A DNA stretch of 64,000 nt from Paenibacillus sp. PAMC 26794 (GTDB taxonomy: Bacteria; Bacillota; Bacilli; Paenibacillales; Paenibacillaceae): NCBI RefSeq assembly GCF_000316035.1, contig NZ_ANHX01000080.1, positions 82,924-146,923 of the forward strand, given 5' to 3'. Made by a program: the position numbers and the translations under genes. The notes under the pieces were generated by a model. It was not told the origin of the DNA, did no database searches, and saw nothing but the letters and a program-made list of their open reading frames with translations. The first letter of the stretch is position 1. Each line of letters opens with the position of its first letter. Positions 43,650 to 52,282 of the stretch are shown in pieces.

Positions 43650-44783
43650 ATGTTTAATCCTAAATTTACAAGTACTACGAAAATGATCAATAGCTTGCTT
43701 GAAATCCAGCGTGCAAGTGTGGTGATTGAGCAATTACCATTACCGGTAGATATTTTACAACAACTTCAAAAGGAAGCAAAAGAAACAACCGTTTTACTTT
43801 CTACAAGAATGGAAGGTAACGACCTTGAGGATGAAAAAAAACGTAGAGCACTGTATAAAAATAGTAACGTAGAGGATGAGCAAGAAGTATACAATTTGAT
43901 GAAAGCGATCGATATACTTGATGATTCGGAACAAAGAGGACTTCCAGTCACAGAAGAATGGATAAAAAAGCTTCATGCCATTATTCGTATTTCTCATGGG
44001 GGACGACCAAAGTTCAGTGAATATCGAATGGAACAGAATAAGGTAGGTGACAGAAATCAATCTGGATTTTATTTGCCGCCCGAACATATCGATGTACCTA
44101 TACTTATGGAGGATTATGTCGCTTGGTTAAATTCACCTAAGACACATGAATTGCCAGCTCCGATTCGTGCAGGTATAGCTATGTGGCAGTTTTTGACGAT
44201 TCACCCCTACATGGATGGGAACGGGCGGGTAGCTAGGATGATTGCTACTTATATACTTCGACTTGGGGGTTATGGACTAAAAAGACTATTCGTTCTAGAA
44301 AATTTTTATGATCGAAATTTAAGTGATTACTATAAAGCTCTGCAGATGGGATTATCACATAATTATTATTTTGGCCGAAACGATGCAGATTTAACGCCAT
44401 GGCTTGAGTACTTTCTTGGAGGATTAGCAGAAGTGTACTCTCAAGCAGCTGATATTGTTCGAGAGAAAAATGCAGAATTATTACGTGTTGAGCCAGACTT
44501 AATACGGCAACTTGATATTCAACAACGTCAATTGTTTCGCCAATTAGTGTTTAAACAAGATGAAATCACTACTCCGGAAATTATGATTCTTCTTGGAATG
44601 GGTGATCGTACAGCAAGAGAAAAAGTAAAGCAATGGATTGGCAGTGGTTTTCTGCAACCCAAAGATCCAAATGCGCAAAGGATTAGAAGTGTTGTGTTAT
44701 CTCATTGGTATGAAGAGTTAGCAGATGTGATAAGAGAGAACCCTCAGCAATACAATTATTTGCTTTCCAAAGGGGACTACTAG
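43650..44783 (+). CDS. Fic-domain AMP-transferase
   Basis: The 377-residue protein has the Fic core motif FLTIHPYMDGNGRVARMIA, with catalytic His185. The inhibitory helix motif Ser51-x-x-x-Glu55-Gly56 (STRMEGN) is on the N-terminal side, which marks a class II Fic that holds itself inactive. The C-terminal part looks like a winged helix (EITTPEIMILLGMGDRTARE), often DNA-binding in this group. The start ATG has AGGAGGG. The gene is much more AT-rich than its neighbours and has its own promoter and terminator, which suggests transfer. No separate antitoxin gene is present, consistent with the built-in inhibitor. Confidence 0.92.
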   Translation: MFNPKFTSTTKMINSLLEIQRASVVIEQLPLPVDILQQLQKEAKETTVLLSTRMEGNDLEDEKKRRALYKNSNVEDEQEVYNLMKAIDILDDSEQRGLPVTEEWIKKLHAIIRISHGGRPKFSEYRMEQNKVGDRNQSGFYLPPEHIDVPILMEDYVAWLNSPKTHELPAPIRAGIAMWQFLTIHPYMDGNGRVARMIATYILRLGGYGLKRLFVLENFYDRNLSDYYKALQMGLSHNYYFGRNDADLTPWLEYFLGGLAEVYSQAADIVREKNAELLRVEPDLIRQLDIQQRQLFRQLVFKQDEITTPEIMILLGMGDRTAREKVKQWIGSGFLQPKDPNAQRIRSVVLSHWYEELADVIRENPQQYNYLLSKGDY

Positions 44784-44848
44784 GAAATAGATGCATCTTG
44801 AAGCATGCATGTTTACTTGTGAAATCGAGAGGGCTATATAAATTATTT

Positions 44849-44905
44849 GCAGATACAACAAAGGAAATCCTTACTTAGATACCTTTGTTGTATCTGCTTT
44901 ATATT
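44849..44905 (+). terminator. Terminator after the Fic gene
   Basis: GCAGATACAACAAAGG (44849-44864) pairs exactly with CCTTTGTTGTATCTGC (44882-44897), followed by TTTATATT. The convergent SMR operon may use it too. Confidence 0.85.
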
Positions 44906-44917
44906 ACGGAGTGTAAT

Positions 44918-45232
44918 TTACGTGATCAGTTTCAGCCCAACCGCTGCCACCAAAATCATCGCGATAAACAGGATACGCTTCGCTTCTTTCCGTTCACCGA
45001 ACAGGAACATGCCTGTTAACGTACTGCCGACCGTCCCGATCCCCGTCCACACGGCATACGCTGTGCCCATCGGAATAGACGTCATGGCGTAGGACAACAA
45101 CGAGAAGCTGAACACAAACGACACCAGCATAAGTACGATGTATGGCCATCCTTTCTTGGTGGAAGCACCATTAATACCGATTACGCCGAAAATTTCACAT
45201 ATCCCTGCACCTACAATTGCCATCCAAGCCAT
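44918..45232 (-). CDS. SMR-family small multidrug transporter, YkkD-like
   Basis: The 104-residue protein has four membrane segments. It opens with AWMAIVGAGICEIFGVIGING, with the essential glutamate Glu13, and has the SMR signature SYAMTSIPMGTAYAVWTGIG. It directly follows its paired SMR gene, stop and start overlapping at 45232. Paired SMR proteins, as YkkC/YkkD, usually form heterodimers for drug or guanidinium export. Confidence 0.9.
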   Translation of the reverse strand: MAWMAIVGAGICEIFGVIGINGASTKKGWPYIVLMLVSFVFSFSLLSYAMTSIPMGTAYAVWTGIGTVGSTLTGMFLFGERKEAKRILFIAMILVAAVGLKLIT

Positions 45233-45573
45233 TATACTGCACCTCCTTTGGCTTCTTGCTGATCCGTAACCAGCTTCAGTCCGATTACGCCGCAGAGCAG
45301 CAGCCCGATGAGCAATACTTTGGCCAAGCGGAACGGCTCACCGAACAGTACCATTTCCGTCAGGACGGTACCCGCCGTACCAATTCCCGTAAAGACGGCA
45401 TACACCGTACCCACAGGCAGCCTTTTGGAAGCAGCAATGATCAGTCCAAAGCTGATCACGATGGCAATCCCCGTTAAAGTCCACTCCCAGGCATTCGAGG
45501 CATGTTTCAGCCCGCTTACCCAGACAATCTCAATAATTCCACCGATAAATACATATAACCAGTTGCGGTTCAT
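45232..45573 (-). CDS. SMR-family small multidrug transporter, YkkC-like
   Basis: The 113-residue partner has four membrane segments. It starts NWLYVFIGGIIEIVWVSGLKHA, with the essential Glu, and has RLPVGTVYAVFTGIGTAGTV. The ATG at 45573 has AAGGAGAT; a longer ORF in this frame begins inside the TetR gene and is not used. It overlaps the TetR stop (ATGA). The W-V-x-G-L-K-H pattern is shared with YkkC/SugE-type members. Confidence 0.9.
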   Translation of the reverse strand: MNRNWLYVFIGGIIEIVWVSGLKHASNAWEWTLTGIAIVISFGLIIAASKRLPVGTVYAVFTGIGTAGTVLTEMVLFGEPFRLAKVLLIGLLLCGVIGLKLVTDQQEAKGGAV

Positions 45574-46193
45574 GTTGTTAAATCTCCTTCCGGCACAACG
45601 CTTTGTGCCTCTTCGTTCAAATGATGAATGCCATGCCAAAATACAGGCCAGGCTGCTTCCAACCGTCTCTTGTACCGACGGGAACTTCCATAGATAATCT
45701 CCACGGTAATACCGTCGAGAAACGTCATAAATGCAACGGCGGCTTGTTCTGCGGGAATTGCTGGAATATCTCCATTGCGCATTGCCCTTTGCAGCAGACG
45801 AGTCAGTGCACGTTCCATACCATCGATAAACGGATACACCTGATCCATCACTTCTCCATACAGAGAAAGGGGTGGGTAAAAACAATTACGCAACATCAAT
45901 CGAGCCGAAGCATGGGCATTGTATTCTTGTTCGAACCAGATCAGCAAACCCTTCAGCCTCTGCTCCAATGGCAGATCCGCATGATCACGGAAATATTCCA
46001 GTGTGTGCCGTGTTACCTCGTGAAATGCAAAGTCCAGTGTGTGTAAAAACAAGTCATCCTTGCAGCTGAAATGCGCATATATGGACGGTTTTTTAATCCC
46101 GACTTCATCAGCAATAGCTCTTAGAGAAGCTCCCTCATAGCCATCTCTGGCAAAATGGAACAGGGCTGCATCCCGAATGGATTGTGCAGTCAT
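45570..46193 (-). CDS. TetR-family regulator of the SMR operon
   Basis: The 207-residue protein has a clear helix-turn-helix (ASLRAIADEVGIKKPSIYAHF) and a C-terminal ligand domain. Start ATG with AGGAAGGTGA. A perfect palindrome lies in its leader, and its 3' end overlaps the first SMR gene. It most likely represses the three-gene operon until a drug or cation binds. Confidence 0.92.
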   Translation of the reverse strand: MTAQSIRDAALFHFARDGYEGASLRAIADEVGIKKPSIYAHFSCKDDLFLHTLDFAFHEVTRHTLEYFRDHADLPLEQRLKGLLIWFEQEYNAHASARLMLRNCFYPPLSLYGEVMDQVYPFIDGMERALTRLLQRAMRNGDIPAIPAEQAAVAFMTFLDGITVEIIYGSSRRYKRRLEAAWPVFWHGIHHLNEEAQSVVPEGDLTT

Positions 46194-46204
46194 TCAATCA
46201 CCTT

Positions 46205-46220
46205 CCTAACGGTCGTTAGG
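46205..46220 (-). promoter_or_regulatory. TetR operator before the SMR operon
   Basis: CCTAACGGTCGTTAGG has perfect 7-bp arms around a 2-bp centre. It ends 12 bp before the TetR start codon. Further upstream on the minus strand are TTGACA and TATAAT, but 20 bp apart, so the promoter is not ideal. Confidence 0.7.
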
Positions 46221-46257
46221 TAATTATATTTCCACACTTTACATCACCTGTCAAGAT

Positions 46258-46295
46258 GAAAATATCCGCCTGCACAGTAGAGTACAGGCGGATAT
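46258..46295 (-). terminator. Terminator after the phospholipase-D-like gene
   Basis: ATATCCGCCTG (46262-46272) pairs with CAGGCGGATAT (46285-46295); on the minus strand TTTT follows. Confidence 0.75.
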
Positions 46296-46319
46296 AACAG
46301 GTATGGATGTGGTTTCTGA

Positions 46320-47795
46320 TCAAAAGGTCGTAAGACCCAGAATCAGTTGCAGCTTATATAGGATACCTTTCAAAAACGTAGTCTTCTCCTGAAACTCATC
46401 CAGGTCTAACGTGAACTCGGCATCATTATTATTCCAAATGCGCTCAAAATAATTCGCGATATCGAGTGTGAACTTATTGTCTGGAGGTGCAGCAACCCAT
46501 AGATCATTCTCCAGATTGTAGTCATTCATGTTTCGTGGTGTAAAGTTGGTTGAACCCCCGAGGACAATATGATCTCCGGTTGCTTTGGCAAGATAGATCA
46601 TCTTGGTATGGTATTGCTCCTTGGTGGTGTTATACCAGCGGATCTGAATTTTACCGTCCGATTTATCATACAATTCAGCAGCGACAGGACGGTTCGGAAT
46701 CCCGATCTTTTCCTGACCAAAGGCATTTTCATTTGGATCCAGTACAAGCCGGATCTCGGTTCCTCGTTTTGCGGCTTCCAGCAGGGCTTCCAATACTTTC
46801 GGAGAGGCCACATAGAACATGCCCATCCATAAGGTGTCACCTTTGCCAGCTTGATTGATCTCATGGAGTACAGCGTCATTCACTTTGCCTTCAGTTAAAT
46901 AGCGTATTCGCAAATCTCCCGTGTTTGAATTCGAGGAAGGAGCTGTGTAGGCAGGAACCTTGCCTCCGCCTGAGATGTCGAGAACAGCTTGCTCGGACTG
47001 AAGAATATCGCCAATGATTGGACCTGTTACTTCAAATGCAATATTCGAGTGGTAGGCACTCGCATCATGAATATTGCCAGAAGAGACAATCGCCGTCTTC
47101 TCACTAACAACAACTTTGCGATGATTGGCCTTCACGTTGAGCAGCTTGAGATAGGAACGGACCGTTACATCCGGACCATCCGTGGCCATGAGGTTTTTGA
47201 TCCAGCCATCTCCGGATTGGCCAAACCATTGGAAGAAGGTCCGCCAGACCGCAGAGTATACTGGAGTTGAATCACGCAAAGGGTCCACATCCGTGATGAC
47301 CACATGAATGCCTGCTTGTTTCATTTGTTCCAGCAACGGATTGGGTGCTGAGTTATAGTTGGTATTTACTTCATCTGTAATGAACCAGATGTCCATATCA
47401 GGATGTTGATTTTTTTTGGTGACCAGCGCTTCGGTGAATTCAGTACTCACGGGAGGAAAGTTCTGTCCCTTATGTTGATAATTATTGAACAGGAACATAT
47501 CCACCAGGACAAACTGCTCTGCTTCCTCCACAATTTGCATCATCCGCTGGAAAATCTGCTGCTCGTGCTCCATCTGTCCGTCGGAGGAAGGATAAGTGAG
47601 GTCGTGCAGGAACTCGACTTGATCCACACGATACTCCGGACTTTCGTAGGAAATGCCCGCTGGTAATGGTTTGTAGGTCTGATAGAGCATGACGGCGATG
47701 AGCCATAGGACCAATAGGACAAGTCCTGTTCGTATGTATGGAAATTTGCCGCGTGAAGACTTGCGGTCTGATGTATGGCGGCGTAATGAGGCCAA
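46320..47795 (-). CDS. Membrane-anchored phospholipase D-like protein
   Basis: The 491-residue protein has one N-terminal membrane segment (about 25-42, LVLLVLWLIAVMLYQTY) and two phospholipase D half-domains. Both H-x-K motifs are seen: NHRKVVVSEKTAIVSSGN (His225) and YHTKMIYLAKATGDHIVLGG (His396). The family includes cardiolipin synthases and phospholipases; which one is not clear. The start is TTG at 47795, seven bases after AAGGGGGAG; the longer upstream frame has no site and would cover the carH promoter. It is divergent from the B12 photoreceptor gene. Confidence 0.85.
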   Translation of the reverse strand: MASLRRHTSDRKSSRGKFPYIRTGLVLLVLWLIAVMLYQTYKPLPAGISYESPEYRVDQVEFLHDLTYPSSDGQMEHEQQIFQRMMQIVEEAEQFVLVDMFLFNNYQHKGQNFPPVSTEFTEALVTKKNQHPDMDIWFITDEVNTNYNSAPNPLLEQMKQAGIHVVITDVDPLRDSTPVYSAVWRTFFQWFGQSGDGWIKNLMATDGPDVTVRSYLKLLNVKANHRKVVVSEKTAIVSSGNIHDASAYHSNIAFEVTGPIIGDILQSEQAVLDISGGGKVPAYTAPSSNSNTGDLRIRYLTEGKVNDAVLHEINQAGKGDTLWMGMFYVASPKVLEALLEAAKRGTEIRLVLDPNENAFGQEKIGIPNRPVAAELYDKSDGKIQIRWYNTTKEQYHTKMIYLAKATGDHIVLGGSTNFTPRNMNDYNLENDLWVAAPPDNKFTLDIANYFERIWNNNDAEFTLDLDEFQEKTTFLKGILYKLQLILGLTTF

Positions 47796-47922
47796 CGGTG
47801 GACTCCCCCTTCTGTACTTGCTGACTTCTATTACCACACGGATGATAACGTTGACGCAGGAGAACCCGCCAGCATAACGAATGTAGCGGTAAAATGCATA
47901 TGGCAAAATTGGCAGTATGCAA

Positions 47923-47976
47923 TCGACAGGTGTCTGAGCGTTGTGTATAATGAGTGTATTATTTTTGTAGAATGTT
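47923..47976 (+). promoter_or_regulatory. carH promoter with three 11-bp direct repeats (CarH operator)
   Basis: TCGACA (47923-47928), a 17-bp spacer and TATAAT (47946-47951) form the promoter. Starting in the -10, three direct repeats follow without gap: TGTATAATGAG (47944), TGTATTATTTT (47955) and TGTAGAATGTT (47966). CarH-type repressors bind as tetramers to three 11-bp direct repeats. The same arrangement occurs before the carotenoid operon. Confidence 0.75.
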
Positions 47977-48050
47977 AGGGTTTTCATATGCCTGACAAGG
48001 ACGGGGAACCAATGATATAACCTTTGAAATCTGGACATTTAGGAAAGAAA

Positions 48051-49007
48051 GTGGGTAATAAGGTGTATTCCATCAAACAAGTCGCTGCCATGCTCGGTAT
48101 CCCGACGGTGACGCTCCGGGCTTGGGAGAATCGGTATAGTGCGGTCACCCCTGAGCGGACGGAATCGGGTTATCGAATGTATACCGAAGAGAATGTTGCG
48201 GATCTGCGCTGGTTGAAAGAACAGGTTGAGCTACATCAGACCAATATTTCGGAAGCGGTACGGATGTTGAAAGTAAACAAATTAAATCCGCCCGAGGCTG
48301 TGCCCACGCCGATCATGGCTCCGGTGCCTACGATGGAAGAAGCCTACGCACGCATGGCAGATCAGATCTATGACTCGCTCTACAACTTTCAGGGTGAACG
48401 TGCCAATGGTTTGATTGATTTTGGTTTCACCATGTATGGGTATGACTCGATGTTCTATCATGTGTTGGTGCCCATTCTGGTTCGGGTTGGAGATGCATGG
48501 GAGCAAGGCAGGGCTTCGGTGGCTCAGGAACACTTCATGACACAGCTGATATCACAGCGGTTTTATCAGTTTTTCCATCTGTTCCCGATCTATCCGCATC
48601 TGCCCAAAGTTCTGGCGTTGTGTCCGGAAGGGGAGCATCATCAGGTCGGATTGCTGCTGTTCTCTCTCTTTATGCGCAAAAATGGCGCGGAAGTACTGTA
48701 TCTCGGTGCCAACACGCCAGAGGAAGGCATCTTCCCGATTATTCGGGAGCAAAAGATCAAGCTGGTCTGCCTTTCGATCACAAGTCCAGGGCTTCTTGAA
48801 CGGTGTGATCAGCTCGTCGAGCGGATTATGAACGAGTTCCCGCATATTCGCTTTGTACTTGGAGGTAAAGGCTATGAGCGTGCAGAGCATGCACGTTATC
48901 CGCAATGGATTATGCCGGAGAGTTCAGCAGATTGGCAGTCATGGATGGAACGTGAGTATCTTATGGAGCGACCACCTGGTGCAAGGTTCGGACAGGCCAC
49001 TAATTAA
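48051..49007 (+). CDS. carH: CarH/LitR-type B12-dependent photoreceptor repressor
   Basis: The 318-residue protein has an N-terminal MerR helix-turn-helix (YSIKQVAAMLGIPTVTLRAW, then SGYRMYTEENVADLRWL). A four-helix cap and a B12-binding Rossmann domain follow. The cap has the light-sensing W-x9-EH motif (Trp150, Glu160, His161). The B12 domain has E-x-H-x-x-G (Glu195, His197, Gly200), LSITSPG and GGKGYE. In CarH, dark adenosylcobalamin keeps a DNA-bound tetramer; light breaks it and frees transcription. GTG at 48051 has AGGAAAG at 6 nt; a TTG at 48024 is less likely. Its position before a carotenoid operon with matching operators supports the role. Confidence 0.9.
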   Translation: MGNKVYSIKQVAAMLGIPTVTLRAWENRYSAVTPERTESGYRMYTEENVADLRWLKEQVELHQTNISEAVRMLKVNKLNPPEAVPTPIMAPVPTMEEAYARMADQIYDSLYNFQGERANGLIDFGFTMYGYDSMFYHVLVPILVRVGDAWEQGRASVAQEHFMTQLISQRFYQFFHLFPIYPHLPKVLALCPEGEHHQVGLLLFSLFMRKNGAEVLYLGANTPEEGIFPIIREQKIKLVCLSITSPGLLERCDQLVERIMNEFPHIRFVLGGKGYERAEHARYPQWIMPESSADWQSWMEREYLMERPPGARFGQATN

Positions 49008-49047
49008 ACATAATCTCAAATGATATGAATAGGTTAGTGTATAAAGG

Positions 49048-49083
49048 ACATCCTTTGACGAAAGTGATCAAAGGGTGTTTTTT
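49048..49083 (+). terminator. Terminator after carH
   Basis: ACATCCTTTGA (49048-49058) pairs with TCAAAGGGTGT (49068-49078), with one wobble, followed by TTTTTT. It separates carH from the carotenoid operon. Confidence 0.8.
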
Positions 49084-49133
49084 GTGTTTATAAATGGATT
49101 ACCAGGTATTTTGACCGACGGGTCATTTTTTGG

Positions 49134-49176
49134 TTTACAAGGTCGTATAATATTTGTATTATATTTGTATAATGTT
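49134..49176 (+). promoter_or_regulatory. Carotenoid operon promoter with three 11-bp direct repeats
   Basis: TTTACA (49134-49139), a 17-bp spacer and TATTAT (49157-49162) form the best promoter. Three adjacent 11-bp repeats overlap it: CGTATAATATT (49144), TGTATTATATT (49155) and TGTATAATGTT (49166). The consensus TGTATWATNTT is shared with the repeats at the carH promoter, so CarH should repress both. Confidence 0.75.
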
Positions 49177-49271
49177 TTTGCTAGTTACCGCTTAAAGTGT
49201 TCTTGGGCGGTTTAATAATAGGTTAGGGGCTAGAGAACTATAGGAATTCCCTACATAGAAAGGTGAGTGGC

Positions 49272-50822
49272 ATGATACCGAATCAACAACGCAAACGTGC
49301 AGCTGTCATTGGCGCAGGTCCAGGTGGACTTGCAGCAGCGATGTTATTGTCCGGTCAGGGGTACGAGGTAGATGTGTATGAGAAACAGCCAGTCATCGGG
49401 GGGCGTTCTGCCAGATTGGAACTGGGTGAATATCGATTCGACCGGGGTGCTACATTTTTGATGATGCCACAGCTGATCGAAGAGATGTTCGATGTGGTGG
49501 GACGCAAATTATCCGATTATGTGGATATGAAAGAGCTAACTCCGCTGTACGCACTGAACTTTGGTGACAAGGTGTTCAAGCCTTCTCGTAATCGGGAAGA
49601 TACAGCTGCACAGATTAAGGAATTGTTTCCGGGCAATGAAGACAATTACCTTCGGTTCATGCAAGAAGAAGAAGTGAAATTTGGCAAAGTCATGCCTCTG
49701 CTCCGTCGTCCTTTTGGCAAGTTGACTGACTATCTACGCAAGGATGCGGTAACAGCTCTACCTAAGCTTGATGTCCACAATACGGTCTACGGGATCTTGT
49801 CCCGCTATTTTACAGATGAGCGTCTGCGCTGGGCATTTACATTTCAATCCAAATACCTTGGCATGTCTGCCTGGGATTGTCCGGGTACCTTTACCATATT
49901 ATCGTTTATTGAGCATCACTACGGATTGTTCCACCCCATTGGCGGCGTGAATCGGATCTTCCAAGCCATGGCCGATGTCGTGGAAGAATACGGAGGACGC
50001 ATACATACTTCCACCCCGGTGAAACAGGTCATCGTTCGCAATGGTCGTGCAGAAGGTGTGTTGCTTGAGAACGGTGAACGCATCGAAGCAGACCATGTGG
50101 TGGTGAACGCCGACTTTGCACATGCGGTTAACCATCTGTTTGAACCAGGCGTGCTTAAGAAATATACCCCGGAGAAAATGAAACGCAAAAAGTATTCCTG
50201 CTCTACAGCAATGCTGTATCTGGGCGTGGATGGTGATGTGGACCTGCCGCATCACTCGATCTATTTTCCCGAGGACTACCGGTTAAACGTTGATGAGATT
50301 ACAAAGCATAAAATGTTATCAGCCGATCCATCTCTATATATTCATAACCCTTCCAGACTTGATTCGACGCTGGCACCGGAAGGGAAATCTGCTTTGTATG
50401 TTCTTATGCCTACGCCTAACCTTACCGCAGACATTGATTGGGAGGCAGAACGGGAGAATGTGCAGGAGGCCATGATGAAACGCATGGAAGGCATTCCTGA
50501 GCTGGCAGACATACGTAGCCGTATTGAAGAATGTATGCTGTTCACTCCACTTGATTGGGAGACTGAACTAGATGTGTATCGCGGAGCAACGTTTAATATG
50601 GCACATAACCTGGGTCAGATGATGTATCTGCGTCCCCATAACCAGTTTGAAGAGTTGAAAAGTGTATGGCTGGTAGGCGGCGGAACACATCCGGGCAGCG
50701 GGTTGCCCACGATTTTCGAATCGGCACGGATCAGTGTCAGACTGATTCAGGAAGAGGACGCACGCACACGTTCTAAGCCATCCACTTATGTGAAGACGGC
50801 AGAAGCCAGAGGGCATTCATGA
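49272..50822 (+). CDS. crtN: CrtI/CrtN-type carotenoid desaturase
   Basis: The 516-residue FAD enzyme probably desaturates diapophytoene (or phytoene). The N-terminal dinucleotide motif is AAVIGAGPGGLAAAMLLSGQ, followed by VIGGRSARLELGEYRFDRGA. The C-terminal part has KKYSCSTAMLYLGVDGDVDL, LAPEGKSALYVLMPTPNL and the flavin-binding WLVGGGTHPGSGLPTIFES. The ATG at 49272 has AGGTGA at 7 nt; the GTG at 49263 lies within that site. It is the first gene after the CarH-type operator. C30 rather than C40 substrate is inferred from the CrtP- and CrtM-like partners. Confidence 0.85.
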   Translation: MIPNQQRKRAAVIGAGPGGLAAAMLLSGQGYEVDVYEKQPVIGGRSARLELGEYRFDRGATFLMMPQLIEEMFDVVGRKLSDYVDMKELTPLYALNFGDKVFKPSRNREDTAAQIKELFPGNEDNYLRFMQEEEVKFGKVMPLLRRPFGKLTDYLRKDAVTALPKLDVHNTVYGILSRYFTDERLRWAFTFQSKYLGMSAWDCPGTFTILSFIEHHYGLFHPIGGVNRIFQAMADVVEEYGGRIHTSTPVKQVIVRNGRAEGVLLENGERIEADHVVVNADFAHAVNHLFEPGVLKKYTPEKMKRKKYSCSTAMLYLGVDGDVDLPHHSIYFPEDYRLNVDEITKHKMLSADPSLYIHNPSRLDSTLAPEGKSALYVLMPTPNLTADIDWEAERENVQEAMMKRMEGIPELADIRSRIEECMLFTPLDWETELDVYRGATFNMAHNLGQMMYLRPHNQFEELKSVWLVGGGTHPGSGLPTIFESARISVRLIQEEDARTRSKPSTYVKTAEARGHS

Positions 50823-52282
50823 AGCGGGCCGCTATTGTAGGCGCAGGGATTGGCGGACTTACTTCGGCACTGTTATTGAACCGTCAAGGCTGGGATGTCA
50901 CCGTGTATGAACGGGGTTCCCGCGTTGGCGGACGCATTGGATATGAGCAGGAAGGCGAGTATCGGATCGATCAGGGGCCAACGATCGTACTGCTGCCGGA
51001 GATGTTACTTGGCATAATGGAGGAAGCAGGCGTAGATCGTTCGAAGATTGAGTTACTTCGCTGTGATCCGTTATACAGAGTGCATTATCACAGTGGTCGT
51101 GTCATGACCAAGATGACCTCACGTGAAGAACAGACGGCGGAGATTGAACGTTTGTTCCCGGGAGAGAGCCGGGGATTCACACGATTCATGAAAGATATGG
51201 ACACGTTGTTTCCGGCAGGCAGGGCAGCGTTTCTGGAAAGGGCTTTTCCGCGCAAAAGGGATTTCTTCACCCCTTCGCTCATGTCACTCATGGGCAGATT
51301 GCGTGCACACAAAAGTGTCCGGAAAGCGGTAGGCGATTATTTTGAGCATGAGGAATTGCTTGATGCGTACTCTCTGCAAAGTTTATACATCGGTGGATCA
51401 CCGTTTGGAACGCCAGGTATCTATTCCCTTTTACCTTACGCAGAGCATGAATATGGCATCTGGATGGTCAAAGGTGGATATGCAGCATTGCCGGCCATTC
51501 TGGAACAGGAACTGATATCACGTGGTGGACGTGTCGTGCTGAATTCGGAAGTGACCGGACTCAAGATTAAAAATGGTGTGTGTGAAGGTATAGAAACGGC
51601 AGCAGGCGCAGAAAATGTGGATGCAGTTATCTACAATGGTGATTTCCCCCATCTATCAGGTTTGCTTGGACAATCACCAGAGGTAGCACGTAAAAGAAAA
51701 CCGTATCGCCCCTCTTCCGGATGTGTATTGCTCTATGTGGGCGTGGACAAAACCTGGGAAGATGCAACGACGCACCAGTTCTTCCTGCCACCGAGTCTTG
51801 AAGGCAGTTTGCAGGAAGTGTTCAATCAGCGACGCATTCCGGCAAAGTCCTCATTTTACGTATTTAATCCGGTCGCATTGGATGAAACTGCAGCGCCTCA
51901 AGGACAGAGTGTATTATATTTCCTCATTCCCGTACCAGATGCCGAAGGTGTCGACTGGGATCAGGAGAGTGAAGCATTGGCAGAACGGGTACTGGAAGAA
52001 GCGGAGCAACGTGGATTCCCGGGACTTCGTGCAGCGATCAAGTGGAAAAAGGTACGTACACCCGCTGACGCAGAGCGAGACGGGCTCTATGGGGGCGGAA
52101 GCTTTGGTATAGCACCTGTATTATTCCAGTCCGGTGTATACCGACCGCAACCCAAACCATTCCCTAATATAAAGGGATTATATGCCGCAGGAGCATCTGT
52201 ACATCCAGGTGGCGGAGTGCCGATTGTAATGCAGAGTGCACGGATGGCCGTCAATCAACTCATGAAGGAGATGGGAACATGA
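50819..52282 (+). CDS. Second CrtI/CrtN-type desaturase or oxidase
   Basis: The 487-residue FAD protein is a paralog of the gene before it. It has AAIVGAGIGGLTSALLLNRQ, RVGGRIGYEQEGEYRIDQGP and the C-terminal GLYAAGASVHPGGGVPIVMQS. It may take further desaturation steps or oxidise a terminal methyl, as with the CrtNb and CrtNc enzymes of C30 pathways. Its ATG overlaps the stop of the previous gene (ATGA), so translation is coupled. Confidence 0.85.
   Translation: MKRAAIVGAGIGGLTSALLLNRQGWDVTVYERGSRVGGRIGYEQEGEYRIDQGPTIVLLPEMLLGIMEEAGVDRSKIELLRCDPLYRVHYHSGRVMTKMTSREEQTAEIERLFPGESRGFTRFMKDMDTLFPAGRAAFLERAFPRKRDFFTPSLMSLMGRLRAHKSVRKAVGDYFEHEELLDAYSLQSLYIGGSPFGTPGIYSLLPYAEHEYGIWMVKGGYAALPAILEQELISRGGRVVLNSEVTGLKIKNGVCEGIETAAGAENVDAVIYNGDFPHLSGLLGQSPEVARKRKPYRPSSGCVLLYVGVDKTWEDATTHQFFLPPSLEGSLQEVFNQRRIPAKSSFYVFNPVALDETAAPQGQSVLYFLIPVPDAEGVDWDQESEALAERVLEEAEQRGFPGLRAAIKWKKVRTPADAERDGLYGGGSFGIAPVLFQSGVYRPQPKPFPNIKGLYAAGASVHPGGGVPIVMQSARMAVNQLMKEMGT

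Noticed and set aside
46194..46320. Guanidine (ykkC) riboswitch before the SMR pair
   Set aside because: No riboswitch core is visible. The operon has a TetR gene and a perfect palindromic operator instead.
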